A DNA stretch of 64,000 nt. Origin: Luzula sylvatica (Eukaryota > Streptophyta > Magnoliopsida > Poales > Juncaceae). The notes under the pieces are model-generated. The model worked only from the letters and a program-made list of their open reading frames with translations. It was not told the DNA's origin and did not search any database. Shown here piece by piece: positions 11,805 through 23,512 of the stretch. Where the stretch lies: positions 36,880,908 to 36,944,907 of the forward strand of contig OX326959.1 in assembly GCA_946800325.1 (NCBI GenBank), given 5' to 3'. Position 1 is the first letter of the stretch. Each line of letters begins with the position of its first letter. Position numbers and translations under genes: made by a program.

Positions 11805-11816
11805 TGGTATCAGAGC
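11805..11816 (+). other. Primer-binding site (initiator tRNA-Met type)
   Basis: TGGTATCAGAGC begins one base after the LTR end (CA at 11802-11803). This is the standard plant Copia/Gypsy site complementary to the 3' end of initiator tRNA-Met. It fixes the 5' LTR boundary. Confidence 0.9.
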
Positions 11817-12049
11817 GATCGCCATCGATTCGAGGGTCGAATCATAGTCGTATATTAGATATACGCACGGGTTATCAAAGTTCGTACCCGTTTGCATGAT
11901 GTTACATATAGAGAAAGTCAAATTCCGTTAAAATCACAAGTGGAATTCGCTAGAGATCGATCAAAAGTTGATTGAGAGTATCTAGGAATGATCGTGAAAA
12001 AGTTTCATGATTTATCGTTTTGGAAACGAGCGAAAACGGACGAAACGGC

Positions 12050-12630
12050 AAAATCTGCAGAAAATTAGAATACGAAACAGTGAGTAAAACTAAGATAATT
12101 TTCAGTGGTAAACTCCAAATTGATTGGATCAAATTGGCGTAGTTAGATAATGGGATTATCTATGACTTTGATACAGAAAGTGTTTTCATTTGAACGAATT
12201 ATCAGTGTCGTTTTTATGGAATACTGAAAGGGTGCGACTGTTTGACATACAGAGACTAAAACGTCCGTATATGTCGCATAGAAAATCCAATTGAGTCCAA
12301 TCCAATTGGGTTAGTTAGATAATACGATTATCTAGAACTTTCGTTCACGTTCAAAGTCGGTTGGAACAATTTAATATTTTTGTTTCAACAGAATACTGAA
12401 AAGGTGTCTGTAGTTTTCTGGTTGAAAAGGTGTCTATTGGATAAACTTACCTTTTCATTTGTTCGTATTTTACTAAAACTGGTATAACTTTCAGTAGAAA
12501 ATTCCGATTTGAATGGTTCAAATTGGGTTAGTTAGATAATGAGATTATCTAGAACTTTCATGTTGTAATATATTTCATTTGAGCGAAGTATTAGTGTCGT
12601 TCTAATGAAATACCGAAAGGGTGCAGAAAA
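12050..12630 (+). repeat. Three U3-like modules in the untranslated leader
   Basis: The leader carries three more copies of the ~170-bp LTR module. Their palindromes are at 12144-12162, 12316-12334 and 12533-12551, each with the GAAAGGGTGC, AGTGTCGTT and TTCAAATTGG neighbours seen in the LTR. U3-type DNA has thus been duplicated across the LTR boundary, or the LTR once extended further. Confidence 0.8.
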
Positions 12631-14240
12631 ATAGTTTTTCTGCCGCCCCGGGGGCAGTTTTTGGCGCCCCGGACGCGTCCCGGGCGAGGTTTTCTCGCGC
12701 CCCACGGCCCCTGCGTTACAACGGATGGGGCAGTCCGTTATAACGGACCATTCTCTGGATGCTGTTTTTGTTTTCGCGATAACTTTGGCTACGAAGCTCG
12801 GAATTTTGAGTTCTTTATATCGATTTGATCGGCATCAAACATTCTAGCATATTAGATAATTAATTATTTAGAATAATTAATCTCCCTAAATAAATCATAT
12901 GCATTTACAAATCTTGTGATAGTGATATAATATGATTATGTCACGAATTTAGAAACATGCAATGGCATGATCCCTCATAATATTTAAGTCATGGAAATGC
13001 CTTCCATATTCACAACCACTATGATCGGTACTACGTCTCACATGGGTTAAGGCCAAAGCCGACATGGGTTATTGTAGTCATCGACGGGGTGGCAAGCGTT
13101 AAATAGGGACTGATAAGGGTTAAGGCCAAAGCCGACTTATTAGTAGTTTATTTGAACGATACGCTGAGTATGGTTGTGACTTAACCGTTCAAGCCAGTAA
13201 GGGTTGAGGCCAAAGCTGACTTGATTGGAAGTTCGGGGCATAGATAGGATGCACACACGGAACTGGGATTGTATTGGATACGATTCATCACCGAAATCCT
13301 ATAAAGGTTCAAGAGTCGCATTGGATGCGATTGGATATAATCCTACCTAAATAGCGAGATCCCATTCGTCTGCCAAAGCAACTTATGGGAGGATCGTGAT
13401 ATATGGATCTTGAGTGTTATGGACTTGGAGTCCCGTATCGGTATGAGGGTTATCGATTCGATAAAATAACACTATCATATAATTATCATATAAGCATATA
13501 GATTAAGTACGCACGGTTAGGAATTAATCTTCATCATCCGTTTAGAATTATGTTTTCAAGCAACACCAAATATATCGATTAGATCGATATGATAGATGGC
13601 TTTTGGGCCGGAATTACCGTTATTAACCTTGATAGTCAAAGAATTGTTCTTAGACTTAAAGGAACGTGTTGGACACGGAAATGGTAGATTCGGGGCTCGA
13701 GGCTTTGGCTTTAGAGAAAGCCGGGTTCGATAAACTTAAGAAGGAATCGAACAATATTACGTGCCTTGTGGTGGCATGTATAGACGCAAATTTCTCAAAA
13801 TTATTTTGAGAATTCGGGTGTATATGAAAGTAAAACACAACGCTCATGAAATAGTTTCAAGAGCTAGAGCGCGTTGAATGACTCAATGCGGCTCAAAGAG
13901 TAGGTTAATTTTGAGACGCCTTATGGGTCTTTGATTAACACTCGTGTGTTGATGGTACGAGATTTGATCTTTGTGACCGAATATCATATGCATTCGATAG
14001 ATAAGTCGATCCCTGAATTGCATGAGATGCGATTTAAAATTGAATTGGAGATGCTCGGAGTATCCGAGGAATCCAATGTATATAGATGCGTGGATGTCCT
14101 TGTAATTCAAAGGAGGGATCGAAAGAAATGTATGTCTAAGGGTATTTTGGGAACATGTTTTCCAAAACAGAAAGTTCGGACAAGGAGTTGTTCAAACTAA
14201 TGACTCAAAGAATGGTGAAATCCGAGGAGGATTAAACCAA
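12631..14240 (+). pseudogene. Degenerate leader/gag region of the Copia-type element
   Basis: A GC-rich patch (12640-12750) ends with GTCCGTTATAACGGAC, a YCGT-N4-ACGR palindrome. Between 13045 and 13220 the phrase GGTTAAGGCCAAAGCCGAC (or close) occurs three times about 75 bp apart. I find no conserved gag zinc knuckle. Frames are short. Confidence 0.5.
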
Positions 14241-14249
14241 GAGGTTGAT

Positions 14250-14660
14250 TGCTTCTTTTGGCATTGCCGTCTTGGCCATATAAACGAGATTCGCGTATCT
14301 AGATTCCATATGATGGATTCCTAGAATCATTCGAATTAGATTCGATTGATTAATGCGATACTTATTTATTAGGAAAGACGACAAAGGGCATCATTCTCCA
14401 AAGGTTGGAGAAAGATCCAACGAATTATTGGAAATTACATTTAAATGTAAATGTTCCGATAAGTTCCGAGGCAAGAGGAGGCTATCGATATTTTGTTACA
14501 TTTATGGACGGTTAAAGTAGATATGAAAATATCTATTTAATGCGTACCGAAATGGAGACTTTTGAAAGGTTCATAGAGTTTCAAAACGAAATACGAAATC
14601 AACTAAGCAAGAAAATCAAAGCTTTTCGATAGGATCGAGAAGGCGAGTATTTGAGCTAGA
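14250..14660 (+). pseudogene. Integrase relic of the Copia-type element
   Basis: A frame at 14256-14288 reads FWHCRLGHINE, the GAG-pre-integrase signature (LWHxRLGHxN). It is followed by scraps matching the CLLGK...PF linker and the integrase core (near 14490-14540, FVTFMDG then a stop). Fragments near 14590-14670 echo the EVENQ...RSDRGGEY segment with bases missing. Several frame changes make it non-functional. Confidence 0.75.
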
Positions 14661-15689
14661 CCTTTCGATAGGATCGAAGAGGCGATATTTGAGTTATGAA
14701 TATTGATGATCATTTATGATTGTGGAATCGTTTCACGATTGTCTTCATTTGGAACATTGAGATGTGTCCAAAAAGAGGAAATGAACGCATGTTGGACATG
14801 GTTCGATAAATGATAAGCCAATATGATCTCCCAAAAATGTTTTGGGGATACGCCCTTGAGACAGCGGCACTAATGAATGGTTGCATATAAGATATGGACC
14901 ATAAACCTTCTAATCGGTACAAAAACGCCATATGAGATATGGATCGGAATGGTTCCGAAGTTGTCATTTGTACATATTTGAGGATATGAGTATATTTCGA
15001 AATTTGTTTCGGTTAAACTCAATCCCAAATCTGGAAATTGTTCGTTTATCCTTAAGGAAACTAAAGGGTATTAGTTCTAACGTCCCTATGAAAATGAGAT
15101 TTTCGTGGCTCGAAGAGATGCCTTCTTGGAGGAGGACTAGATGCGCACAAGTTTGGAACTTGGTGCCATTTATCTCTATGCGGGCTAGTGGGAGTAGAAT
15201 AAATCTCGAAAGAGTTCGTGATTTGAAAATGAACATTTTACCGATGAAAGTTGACATGGCTTCATCAAGAGTTGATGAACGCAAGTCAAACACACAAATG
15301 AATTTTTCATAGCATCCTTGTAGGATATCGAATCATCATATGATTTCAATCTATCATCATTAGCCACGATAAATCCGTATTTATCGGCTTATGATATAGC
15401 CTACTTGATCTATGAAAGGTTGATTCCACATGACATGGTGTCATGACATCTGAGATTCGATCCATGTAAATTATCAAGTTTAGAACTTGATTTCATTACT
15501 TTCTGGGTTAGACCCGTGAAATGTGAGTAGGTTTTTCAAGATGAAGAACCTACATGGATAGGAATACGCATATATATAAAGCGAGGCTTTTTGCGAAGAG
15601 TTTCATGCAATTCATAGTCGGACTATGAAGAAATGTTTTCGCATGTTGCCATTCTTTCCTATTCTCGAAATTATGCTTGCCATAATCGC

Positions 15690-15960
15690 GTATTATGACT
15701 ATGTGATGTGGCAAGATGGATGTCAAACCGTATTTCTTAACAGAAATTTTATTAAAGGATGTGTACTTGACACAACCTTACGGTTTTGCCAATTCATAAG
15801 AATTGGAATAGGATATGCATGCTTTAACGATCCATATGATGGATTAAAGAATGCTTCTCGGAATTGGAATATTCGTTTTGACAAAGTTATAAACAGTTAT
15901 ATCATTGTCGGAACGAATGAAAACTTTGTGTACACATGAAGGTTAGTGGGAGCTGCGTTA
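15690..15960 (+). pseudogene. Reverse-transcriptase relic of the Copia-type element
   Basis: Around 15712-15795 the DNA encodes a damaged version of the WQMDVKTAFLNG...VYxTQPxGF block. At 15850-15900 it reads NASRNWNIRFDK, matching the Copia RT segment SRSWNIRFD. The frame then stops just where the catalytic YVDD should follow; that part is deleted. Family position and order are clear but activity is impossible. Confidence 0.8.
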
Positions 15961-16569
15961 TATTTCTTGTAACGACAAAGGATTTAGACGAGACCGCTTA
16001 TGAATAAGCGTGAATATCTATAGGATAGATCTAAGAAGTTCCTCGTTCTATGTTATGACACATATATCGACATATTGTTGAAAATGGTTTTCAACATTTA
16101 ACTTCTTGGAGGAGTTAAATCAAAATGTCGCATGACAGAAATTTTCAAAGGCTCGATGTGAGACATCAAGCAGCGCGAAAAGTAATAATATGATGCCTTA
16201 CATTTGATGTTAGGATCTATTATATCTGTCATGATATGTATGTGGCTATACGTCGTACACATAAGTCGTCTAATTTACCGTCAATAAATTCATGGGAATC
16301 ACATGAGTTTGAATGTAATTCTATTACATAAGACTAACTCTTGTGAATGTATAATGGTTACACATTTATATACATAATGGTTATGTATATTTAAACCCAT
16401 TAGAATCTGTATTTATAGCGGTGAATGTTATCCTTGAATACTTTGCGAAAGAATTCAGGATTTTTATCTATAATGGTGTGGAGGACGTGTTGGTTATAAA
16501 GAGTTATAACAACAACAGTTTCCAAAGATTAAGCACGTCCAAATATGTAGCACGACTTTCGATCACAAA

Positions 16570-16980
16570 GTGTGTACATGTTTTGCTTAAATGAAAACAC
16601 GGTTATGTGGAATGGTTCCACAAGACCAATAGTTTATGATTCTATGTACGGAGGCGAGTATATTGCGGTTATTAATCGCAAAAGGAAGTGGTATGGATCA
16701 AGGAAACATGACCAAACTCTCGTAGCCACGAGTTATCGGATTTATGGTTGTTTATTGCGTGAAACGCAATAGTACAAGCCAAAAATGCCGAGGTCACAAC
16801 CACTTCTAACCAATACTCAGAAAATTTCATTTGATCCATGAAATTTTATGAAAAGATGTGATCGTAGGTATTGGAAATGTTCCAATCCTGATGATGATTA
16901 ACACTAGCGGGAACGTGCGGACCCGTTTACAAAACCGCTCTCTCTAGTCGCGCGTGACTGTCATGCGATGACTATGGGTA
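16570..16980 (+). pseudogene. RNase H relic of the Copia-type element
   Basis: The frame at 16572-16680 (FCLNENTVMWNGSTRPIVYD...GGEYIAV) is a degraded form of the Copia RNase H block FCLNGG.V.WKS.KQ..VADST.EAEYIAA. That block is preserved on the minus strand at 57685-57560. The conserved ADSTTEAEY residues are mostly replaced. Later scraps (16915-16950) echo ENVADPFTK. Confidence 0.8.
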
Positions 16981-18174
16981 TGGAGATACCTAGAGGAGGA
17001 AGAAGAAAGTAGAGTGTAGTTATCTAATACGATAGTCCTCGCAGGTTATGGGTATGGAGATACCCATAGGTAAACGTTGTATCACCCAAATACTTAGTCC
17101 ATATGAATGCATTCCTTTTAAAATTTTTGTTTACTTAAATTAAATATGCATTCACCTTATATGAAAACAGTGTGCGGGTTGTGTAATATGATTGTTACAT
17201 GAACCTTGATTTGAACTTGTGTGGACGTCGACATGGTTGAGGACCATGTGCAGCGAAACCGTCACACTTAAAGTGTCATTTCTAAACATCCCTAGTCGCG
17301 GATCAGCTTGCTTAAGAGAGAAGCATTTCTATTATTGGATAGACTGAACGCGTACACTAGTACGTTTGCCGAGGAGATGATTATGTTTTGCTAATCATGG
17401 GACAAAGGAGTTTGTCGAATCGGGAACGTAGATATATGTTAGGTTACATGTATTGGATATGACCGAAGCCGCGAGACCATGACATGGTTTAGTCATTATA
17501 GATGGACTTGCGACGGATGGGGTTTTAGATTCTTCATACTTGAGGGGATCATTGATTGCGTTACGTGCGTAACACAATGCTTTGATATGATCTTACGCTC
17601 ACCGTAACAGGGAGTTAAAAGGGTCATCATTGGGTATTGTCCGAAACACGGAATTTAATATGAGTCTCCAAGATAGGAATTGTTTATTCCGAAAGGAAGA
17701 GATATCTCTTAGGCGCCGCTCGATGAGTCGATTAACGAAAACCGTGGCCACGGTCAATGATATTAATGGTTAATATCGATTGAAATTTGTTAACTCAACT
17801 CGGAATCGGGGAATAAGTGTAGTTAATCAAATTATAAGGATGACTATTACCATGCCTTTTGATTAACGGATATCGTAAACAAGAGAACTAGTAACCGCTA
17901 TTCGAGATAGGCACAATGATCACAATCATTTTTCGTTTAACATGGGTAGCTATGATGGAGTGACTAGATCCCGCTCATGAGCTTGTAGGCATTGGAAACA
18001 ACCTACTGCCATCGTTAAGTCGAACCTACATGGTCACACAACGAGTCGTACTAAGTCGGGCTTGATCATAAAATCGGCACATTGGATGTGCATAGCTTGG
18101 TATTTGATACGCGAGCTATATTCTCTAAAATCGTGCGTATTGGATATGCATGAGTACCTTTTAGGTAGATCTGA

Positions 18175-18189
18175 AATTGAGTGGGAGAC
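18175..18189 (+). other. Polypurine tract before the 3' LTR
   Basis: AAATTGAGTGGGAGAC ends directly at the 3' LTR start TGAAGG (18190). The same tract precedes the minus-strand LTR at 48114 (AAACTGAGTGGGAGAC on the minus strand), tying the two families together. Confidence 0.85.
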
Positions 18190-19228
18190 TGAAGGAAATA
18201 CAGTTTCAGGATCAACCATAAAAGTGTGCACAAGGATAAACGAATGTAGTCGTACATTCGTGGCCATAACTGTCAGTGGGAAAATCCGATTTGAATGGTT
18301 CAAATTGGATTAGATAGATAATGAGATTATCTACAACCTTCATATAGAAATATATTTCATATGAACGAAGTATAAGTGTCGTTTCTGTGAAATACCGAAA
18401 GGGTGCAACAGTATGACATACAGTTAGTAAAACAGTCATAACTTTTGCATACGAACTCCAATTGGGCTGGGCCAAATTGGGTTGAGTAGATAATAAGATT
18501 ATCTACAACTTTCGTGTTGGTTGATTTTCTGTCAGAGAAATTTATCAATTTCGTCTGGACAGAATACTGAACAGGTTCATACAGTTTTCTGTGTGAAAGG
18601 GTGTATATTGGATATACATGCCTTTTGGCTAATCCTTATCCTATTAGGTATAAATAGGATTTTCTCTCTCATCTTCACTAAGGGAATTCAGAAGCAATTC
18701 ATTCAGAATTATCCAGATGAGTTGAATCATTCTAAGCAAATGATTATTCTGCCCAATATACACAAGAAAAAGAGCAAATTCAGATTTGATCTTTAGTGAG
18801 TGAAAGGGTGCGAAGAGAGAGAAATCGAGAAAGGAGTTTCTCGAGTAATAGAGAATCGATTAGATCGAGCAAGTTCGCCGGTGCATCGTCTAGGCAGATG
18901 CATCCGCGACCGACGTCTTGCGACTCACGGTGGATACAAGTAGAGGAGCGACAATTGTGGCTCTTGGATTGTGATCGACTCAAGGAGTGAGAAGACGGCC
19001 AACGAACGGTGAAAGACGCGTGGTATGGGACGCGCGGATTGTCACCAACGTGACAGGAGATAGAAGGCGGCGATCAACCCTTCGTGCGTGATCAATTTCA
19101 CGCTGGTATGGATCTATCCTTCTATTCGCATCGTACCCTCGAAGTCATGGCGTGATCTCGGGAATCGGGGAATCGGACCGGGCCTTCATTCCGCTGCGCG
19201 GGCCCGGGGTCGAGGATATTCTCCATCA
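18190..19228 (+). repeat. 3' LTR of the Copia-type element
   Basis: This copy equals the 5' LTR except for one base I could see. It carries the same two GATA palindromes (18315-18333 and 18487-18505) and ends at TTCTCCATCA, followed by the AATAT duplication. Confidence 0.95.
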
Positions 19229-19233
19229 AATAT

Positions 19234-21300
19234 AATATTCTCACTGTCAATATTTTTATTAAATAAAATATCGTAATATATAAATGAAATTATGCAGGCA
19301 TTTTATGATTGGGTACTCTTGAAATTACTATATTCTTGAAATATAAAAATGTTAAGTATTAAATATTATTAATTCTTGTATATTTTCATGCGACAAATAT
19401 CATTTATATATAATCAGAAATTCAAAAGTATATAACAAGTTAAACAACATACTTAAAAATACACAAGAGAAATACTAATTGCAAATAAAACCATAAACAT
19501 CATACTTAAAAATTATCTTTAATAAACAACATCAAGCTAGGATTTATTTTGACATGTTTTCCTATTATTTTGACATCAAGCTAGGTAAGACGAATAAAAG
19601 TTATTTTCGTAGCTTGCGTAGCCAATTTTTTGTTTTTTGTTTTTGTTATCATATTATATTCTTATCCATATTCATATTCTTATTGCTATTCGTATTCGTG
19701 TTTGTTTTTTATATTTCGTAATCCGATATTCGCAATTCATATTTCGTATTTTGTTTTTTATTTTCATAGTTCGCGGCTAATAATTTGTTGTTCACAATCA
19801 TATTCATCTTCGCATTCGAGTTCGTATTCAAATTTGTATTTCATATTCGTACTGATATTTCGTGTTTGTATATATGTATATGTGTATCTACTCTTCTTTT
19901 TTTCATATTTCGTATTTTCAAATTATTCCAGAGCCGGATTTATCAAACAATTAAAACAATTTTGGTTATAATATTTGTTTATTATTTTATACATCATTGA
20001 CAAAATCAAGATTATGAGCCGGAAGGTTATCATGAAATCGTTTGGTCTGGTTTATTTGCATGCGTATAATATTCGAATTTTAAAATTGATTTCATGATGA
20101 ATCATGTCGTAAATATTGTCATCCGTCAATATCTTTACGTATCATGATAGATATGCTAAAAATATTTATTTTTCATGAAATTAAATCTATAGCATTCTCA
20201 AGTGATGTATATCACATCTATACGGTTGGATTTTTATTTTCATGTATATATTATGCGAAATAAAAGTTGTTGGCTGAATTGGCCAAACAAGGATGTTGAA
20301 ACATATTATTGTTAATAATAATAATATTATTATTAAAAAATTACAAGTTTAATTTATTTATATTATTTTAGAAGCATATGGATTTGTTTATGATGATCAT
20401 GGTGACACAATGAATCTTTTCAAAGGCAAATCTAATTAAAGATGTAAAAAATGAAAATATAAATGAGATTATACATAAGTTGTATAATGTAATTTTTTTA
20501 GTGATATCTCAATATATCATTAAATGAAATATTATAAGACCAATTTTTTATATTTCGTAAGCGATATACCAACTATATTTTTATTGTAAACATATTATTG
20601 TAAATATTATAAGAACTAATTTATAATTATCCTAGAAATATCATGTATAATTTATTTAAAAATATTATGGTCTAAAATATATAATGGGCGAAAGTATCAT
20701 AAATGAAGTATTCCAGTCGTATCATGAACGTATACAAGCCGTATTCTCCCATGTCTCCGCCGTACTAAAAAAAAAATATTAAAAAAATTTATGGCGAGAT
20801 TTAAAATCTCGTTTGGGGTTATTTTTGGAATATTATCAAAAAGAGGGTTATTTTTGGAATATTTCTAAAAAGGGGGTTATTTTTAAAATTTTGGTTTGAA
20901 ATGGGGTTATATGTAGAAATGTTCCTTATTTTCATTTCAATTCTTAAATGAATTGGGTAAGTTAACTCTTCAACTGCCTTCTTTATTTATCGGAGGAAGT
21001 TTATTTAAATCTGATTCTTTATTTAAATTAGTGTATCTAGTGTTTTTAAACCTTCCCAAGTTCCAAAGCAAACTCTTCAATTGCCTTCTTTAAATGTACA
21101 AAATATAAATTAGTGTATATCTGGTACGTTAACTGCACTATTTTTTTGCTAGTCTTCTTTTTTTGTGCTAGGATAATGGTACGTTAACTTGCTTCATTTT
21201 TTTTGAAGTGGGATTTGAATTTGGTTCGTTTGTATTGGATATCGAATATGTTTATTTTATTTTCTATAAACTTGCTTTGCTTGAAGTGTTTGTTTATTAG
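19234..21300. other. AT-rich intergenic DNA with degenerate repeats
   Basis: No gene. 19640-19900 is a degenerate TATTC/ATTCGTATT repeat. 20810-20920 holds four copies of GGGTTATTTTTGGAATAT or similar. A phrase at about 20414-20490 (TTTTCAAAGGCAAAT..AATTAAAGATGT, then ATTATACATAAGTTGTATAAT) returns at 21767-21870, bracketing the Ulp1 fragment. Confidence 0.6.
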
Positions 21301-21413
21301 GAAGAAAGGTGCTTATGGATATGCCGAGGAGACCATTGATTTGGTAAATTAGTTCATAATATGTATCGCTTAGTATGATTTTATTTTTTCCTTTTTAACA
21401 TTTTTTTATTCAG

Positions 21414-21727
21414 CGGTCCGGTATTCAAATATGTATAAAGGCTGCACTGGAAACATCTAAAAATATATGTATAAAATGGACGAAATCTCTTAATATAATG
21501 AACTGGCCCGTGAAAATTATTAACAATCTTCCTGAACAAAAAGACGGGTAATAATATAATATTTTGCATTAACTGTATTTATAACATACATGTCTTATCA
21601 TTACAACATGATTATGTTTTGCACTAGTTATATTAACACACAAAGATTGTAGGTATTCATGTGGGATATTTGCAATAAAATACATGCAATATTGGGACGG
21701 AACAGAACTTAGATGTCAATTTTCTCA
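21414..21727 (+). pseudogene. Ulp1-like (C48) cysteine protease fragment, two exons
   Basis: Two open segments join across a GT-AG intron (21548-21652). Exon 21414-21547 has acceptor TTCAG and donor GG/GTAATA; exon 21653-21727 has donor CAG/GTTATA. The joined frame ends ...NNLPEQKDG-YSCGIFAIKYMQYWDG. This matches the C-terminal half of the Ulp1/SENP SUMO-protease fold: the LPxQ motif and the catalytic Cys in (D/S)CGxF. The catalytic His and Asp exons upstream are not recognisable; a possible small exon at 21302-21343 is unassigned. In plants such fragments often come from Mutator-like elements that carry a Ulp1 domain. No transposase is seen, so this is a relic or captured fragment. Confidence 0.7.
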
Positions 21728-22336
21728 GGTTATATATGTGATTTATTATTTTTTAAAATAAGCGTACTTTTCAAAGGCAAATTTAATTAAAGATGTTCAA
21801 GAAGAAATAATTTGTTTGTCGTGTAAAAAATAAATAAAAATATAAATGTTATTATACATAAGTTGTATAATATGTTCTTTGCTTTGATATATTAACTTTT
21901 GCTTTTATATGTAATTCATGTTTTAATTAAAGGTGCCCAAGACATTTAATCATGTTTTGTTTAATATTATTTTTTTCTTTTATATGTAATTTATGTTTTA
22001 ATGATCATTAAAACTTTCATTTATTTTTTCATTTAACGGTGCCCAAGACATTTAATCTTTGCTTTCATACAAGGTTAAAAGAGTTCGACTCGGAGCAAAT
22101 GGAACGACCGAGCAAAGAATGTCGATGAGGAAAGCAATTTCGACGTTAAAGTTCGATTCTGAAATTGTCAATTTGGTTATAGAATATCATGATAATGACA
22201 ACTCCACGTCTAGTAATATTTTTGATTGATTCTGAAATGGTCAATTCGATTCTGCATTGTACCGATTTATAACAGTCCTCTTGATTATTACTACGAATGA
22301 AAAGCAAAATTATTCTCTCGGCACTGGAGAAAGAAA
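21728..22336. other. AT-rich intergenic DNA
   Basis: No gene. It contains the second copy of the phrase found at 20414-20490 and two copies of GGTGCCCAAGACATTTAATC (near 21931 and 22039). Confidence 0.4.
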
Positions 22337-22420
22337 TTAAATTCTACAAATTAAAAAAAAAAATACGAGTCCCAAAAAAAACGAAAAATAAATCCAAGCC
22401 TTCATCTTCTTCTTCTTCGA

Positions 22421-22452
22421 CTTGGACTTGGACTTGGACTTGGACTTGGATT
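22421..22452. repeat. GGACTT hexanucleotide repeat in the S15 relic
   Basis: Five consecutive GGACTT units follow the conserved S15 end on the other strand, where they would add an SKSKSK tail to the protein. This is a microsatellite inside or just after the old coding end. Confidence 0.75.
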
Positions 22453-22677
22453 GGGTCCTTTTATAATCGGGAACTTTAAACTCGGGCACGTCGCGGAGAC
22501 CGAGTTTGGATAACACGAGACAATACGAGTCCCAATCTGTTCGTCTCAGATATTTCAGAAGTTTCTTTCTTCTCTGAACCATTTCTTGCAATCCCTTTTT
22601 CGAATGTTTATCCTGTACTCATTCGCAATAACAAAGTTTTCGATAAATTTTTTAGAATATTATGAATTTTTTTCAAG

Positions 22678-22976
22678 GTTCTGAAAATCGGAATCGGAAA
22701 CGGAATCGGGGAATGGCCTGGAGGAGTAATCGGAATCGGAATCGGCAAAATCGGAATCGGAATCGGAAATGGAATCGGTTTTTTGTTTTAAGGCATAGTA
22801 TTAAAAAAAAATGTAAAAATAATATTTACACATAAATAAAGCTAATGTAAATATTTATTTGTAATAAAAAAAATTACATGAAATTTCCTCCATATTAATG
22901 TCAAATTATTTATTTGTTAATGTCAAATTACCTCCATATTAATGCAAAAAAAAAAAAAATTACCCCATACAACACA

Positions 22977-23022
<46 letters not shown>

Positions 23023-23040
23023 TTACTTTCCCCCGACCAC

Positions 23041-23087
<47 letters not shown>

Positions 23088-23512
23088 TTACTTTCCCCCG
23101 ACCACTCACTCTCTCTCTCCCTTTACTTCCCCCCAACAGCGACCTCTACGCGACCCCTACGCGACCTCTACGCACGCGTCCTCTCTCTCCTCTCTTCAGC
23201 AGCCCTACGCACGCGACCTCTCTCTCTTCTCTTCGGCAGCCAGCCATGGCGTTTCCTCGCTGGAGTTTTTCAGACCGAAACTGGAGCCCTCCACGACCGA
23301 AGCAGGAGGCTGGAACCCTCCACGACGAAGCTACAGGTAAAATCGGCGAGCCTTTCTCGGATTTAACTCTTTTTTGTCGTTTTTTCTCGGGTTTAAATCG
23401 ATTTTTTTCGTTTTTCAGACCAAATCGGCCGATTCCGACTAAAAAGGGTGAAATCGTATCGGTGCCGGCCGATTCGGAGACCAAATCGGCGATTCCTCGA
23501 ACCATGATTACA
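22678..23512. mobile_element. Repeat-rich insert with ATCGGAATCGG ends (possible MITE)
   Basis: The block opens GGTTCTGAAAATCGGAATCGG and closes with a loosely inverse ATCGGCGATTCCTCGAACC. Several GGAATC units lie inside the left end and AAATCGG/GATTCGG units inside the right. No perfect terminal repeat or target duplication was found. It lies between blocks 2 and 3 of the S15 relic, consistent with an insertion into that intron. Confidence 0.4.
22978..23125. repeat. Triplicated (CT)n plus CCCTTTACTTTCCCCCGACC unit
   Basis: Three long CT runs alternate with CCCTTTACTTTCCCCC(G)ACCACTCA or a close copy. The compound unit has been tandemly copied, with the CT part varying in length. Confidence 0.85.

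Larger units (their letters stand above)
10765..19228 (+). mobile_element. Complete Copia-type LTR retrotransposon with a degenerate interior (8464 bp)
   Basis: Two direct LTRs of 1039 bp (10765-11803 and 18190-19228) start TGAAGGAAATACAG and end TTCTCCATCA. A perfect 5-bp duplication AATAT lies at 10760-10764 and 19229-19233. A tRNA-Met-type primer-binding site follows the 5' LTR and a polypurine tract precedes the 3' LTR. Reading base by base I see one LTR difference (A against C near 11081/18506), so the insertion is recent. The 6.4-kb interior still shows Copia order (integrase, reverse transcriptase, RNase H) but only as short frameshifted scraps with stops and small deletions. No frame exceeds about 126 codons. 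The element must have been copied by proteins supplied in trans. Confidence 0.95.

Noticed and set aside
10765..19228. A gene-carrying or TRIM/LARD element without pol
   Set aside because: Short but ordered integrase, RT and RNase H signatures show that it is a decayed Copia rather than an element that never had pol.
22914..23366. Ser-Leu repeat frames
   Set aside because: They are translations of the (CT)n arrays.
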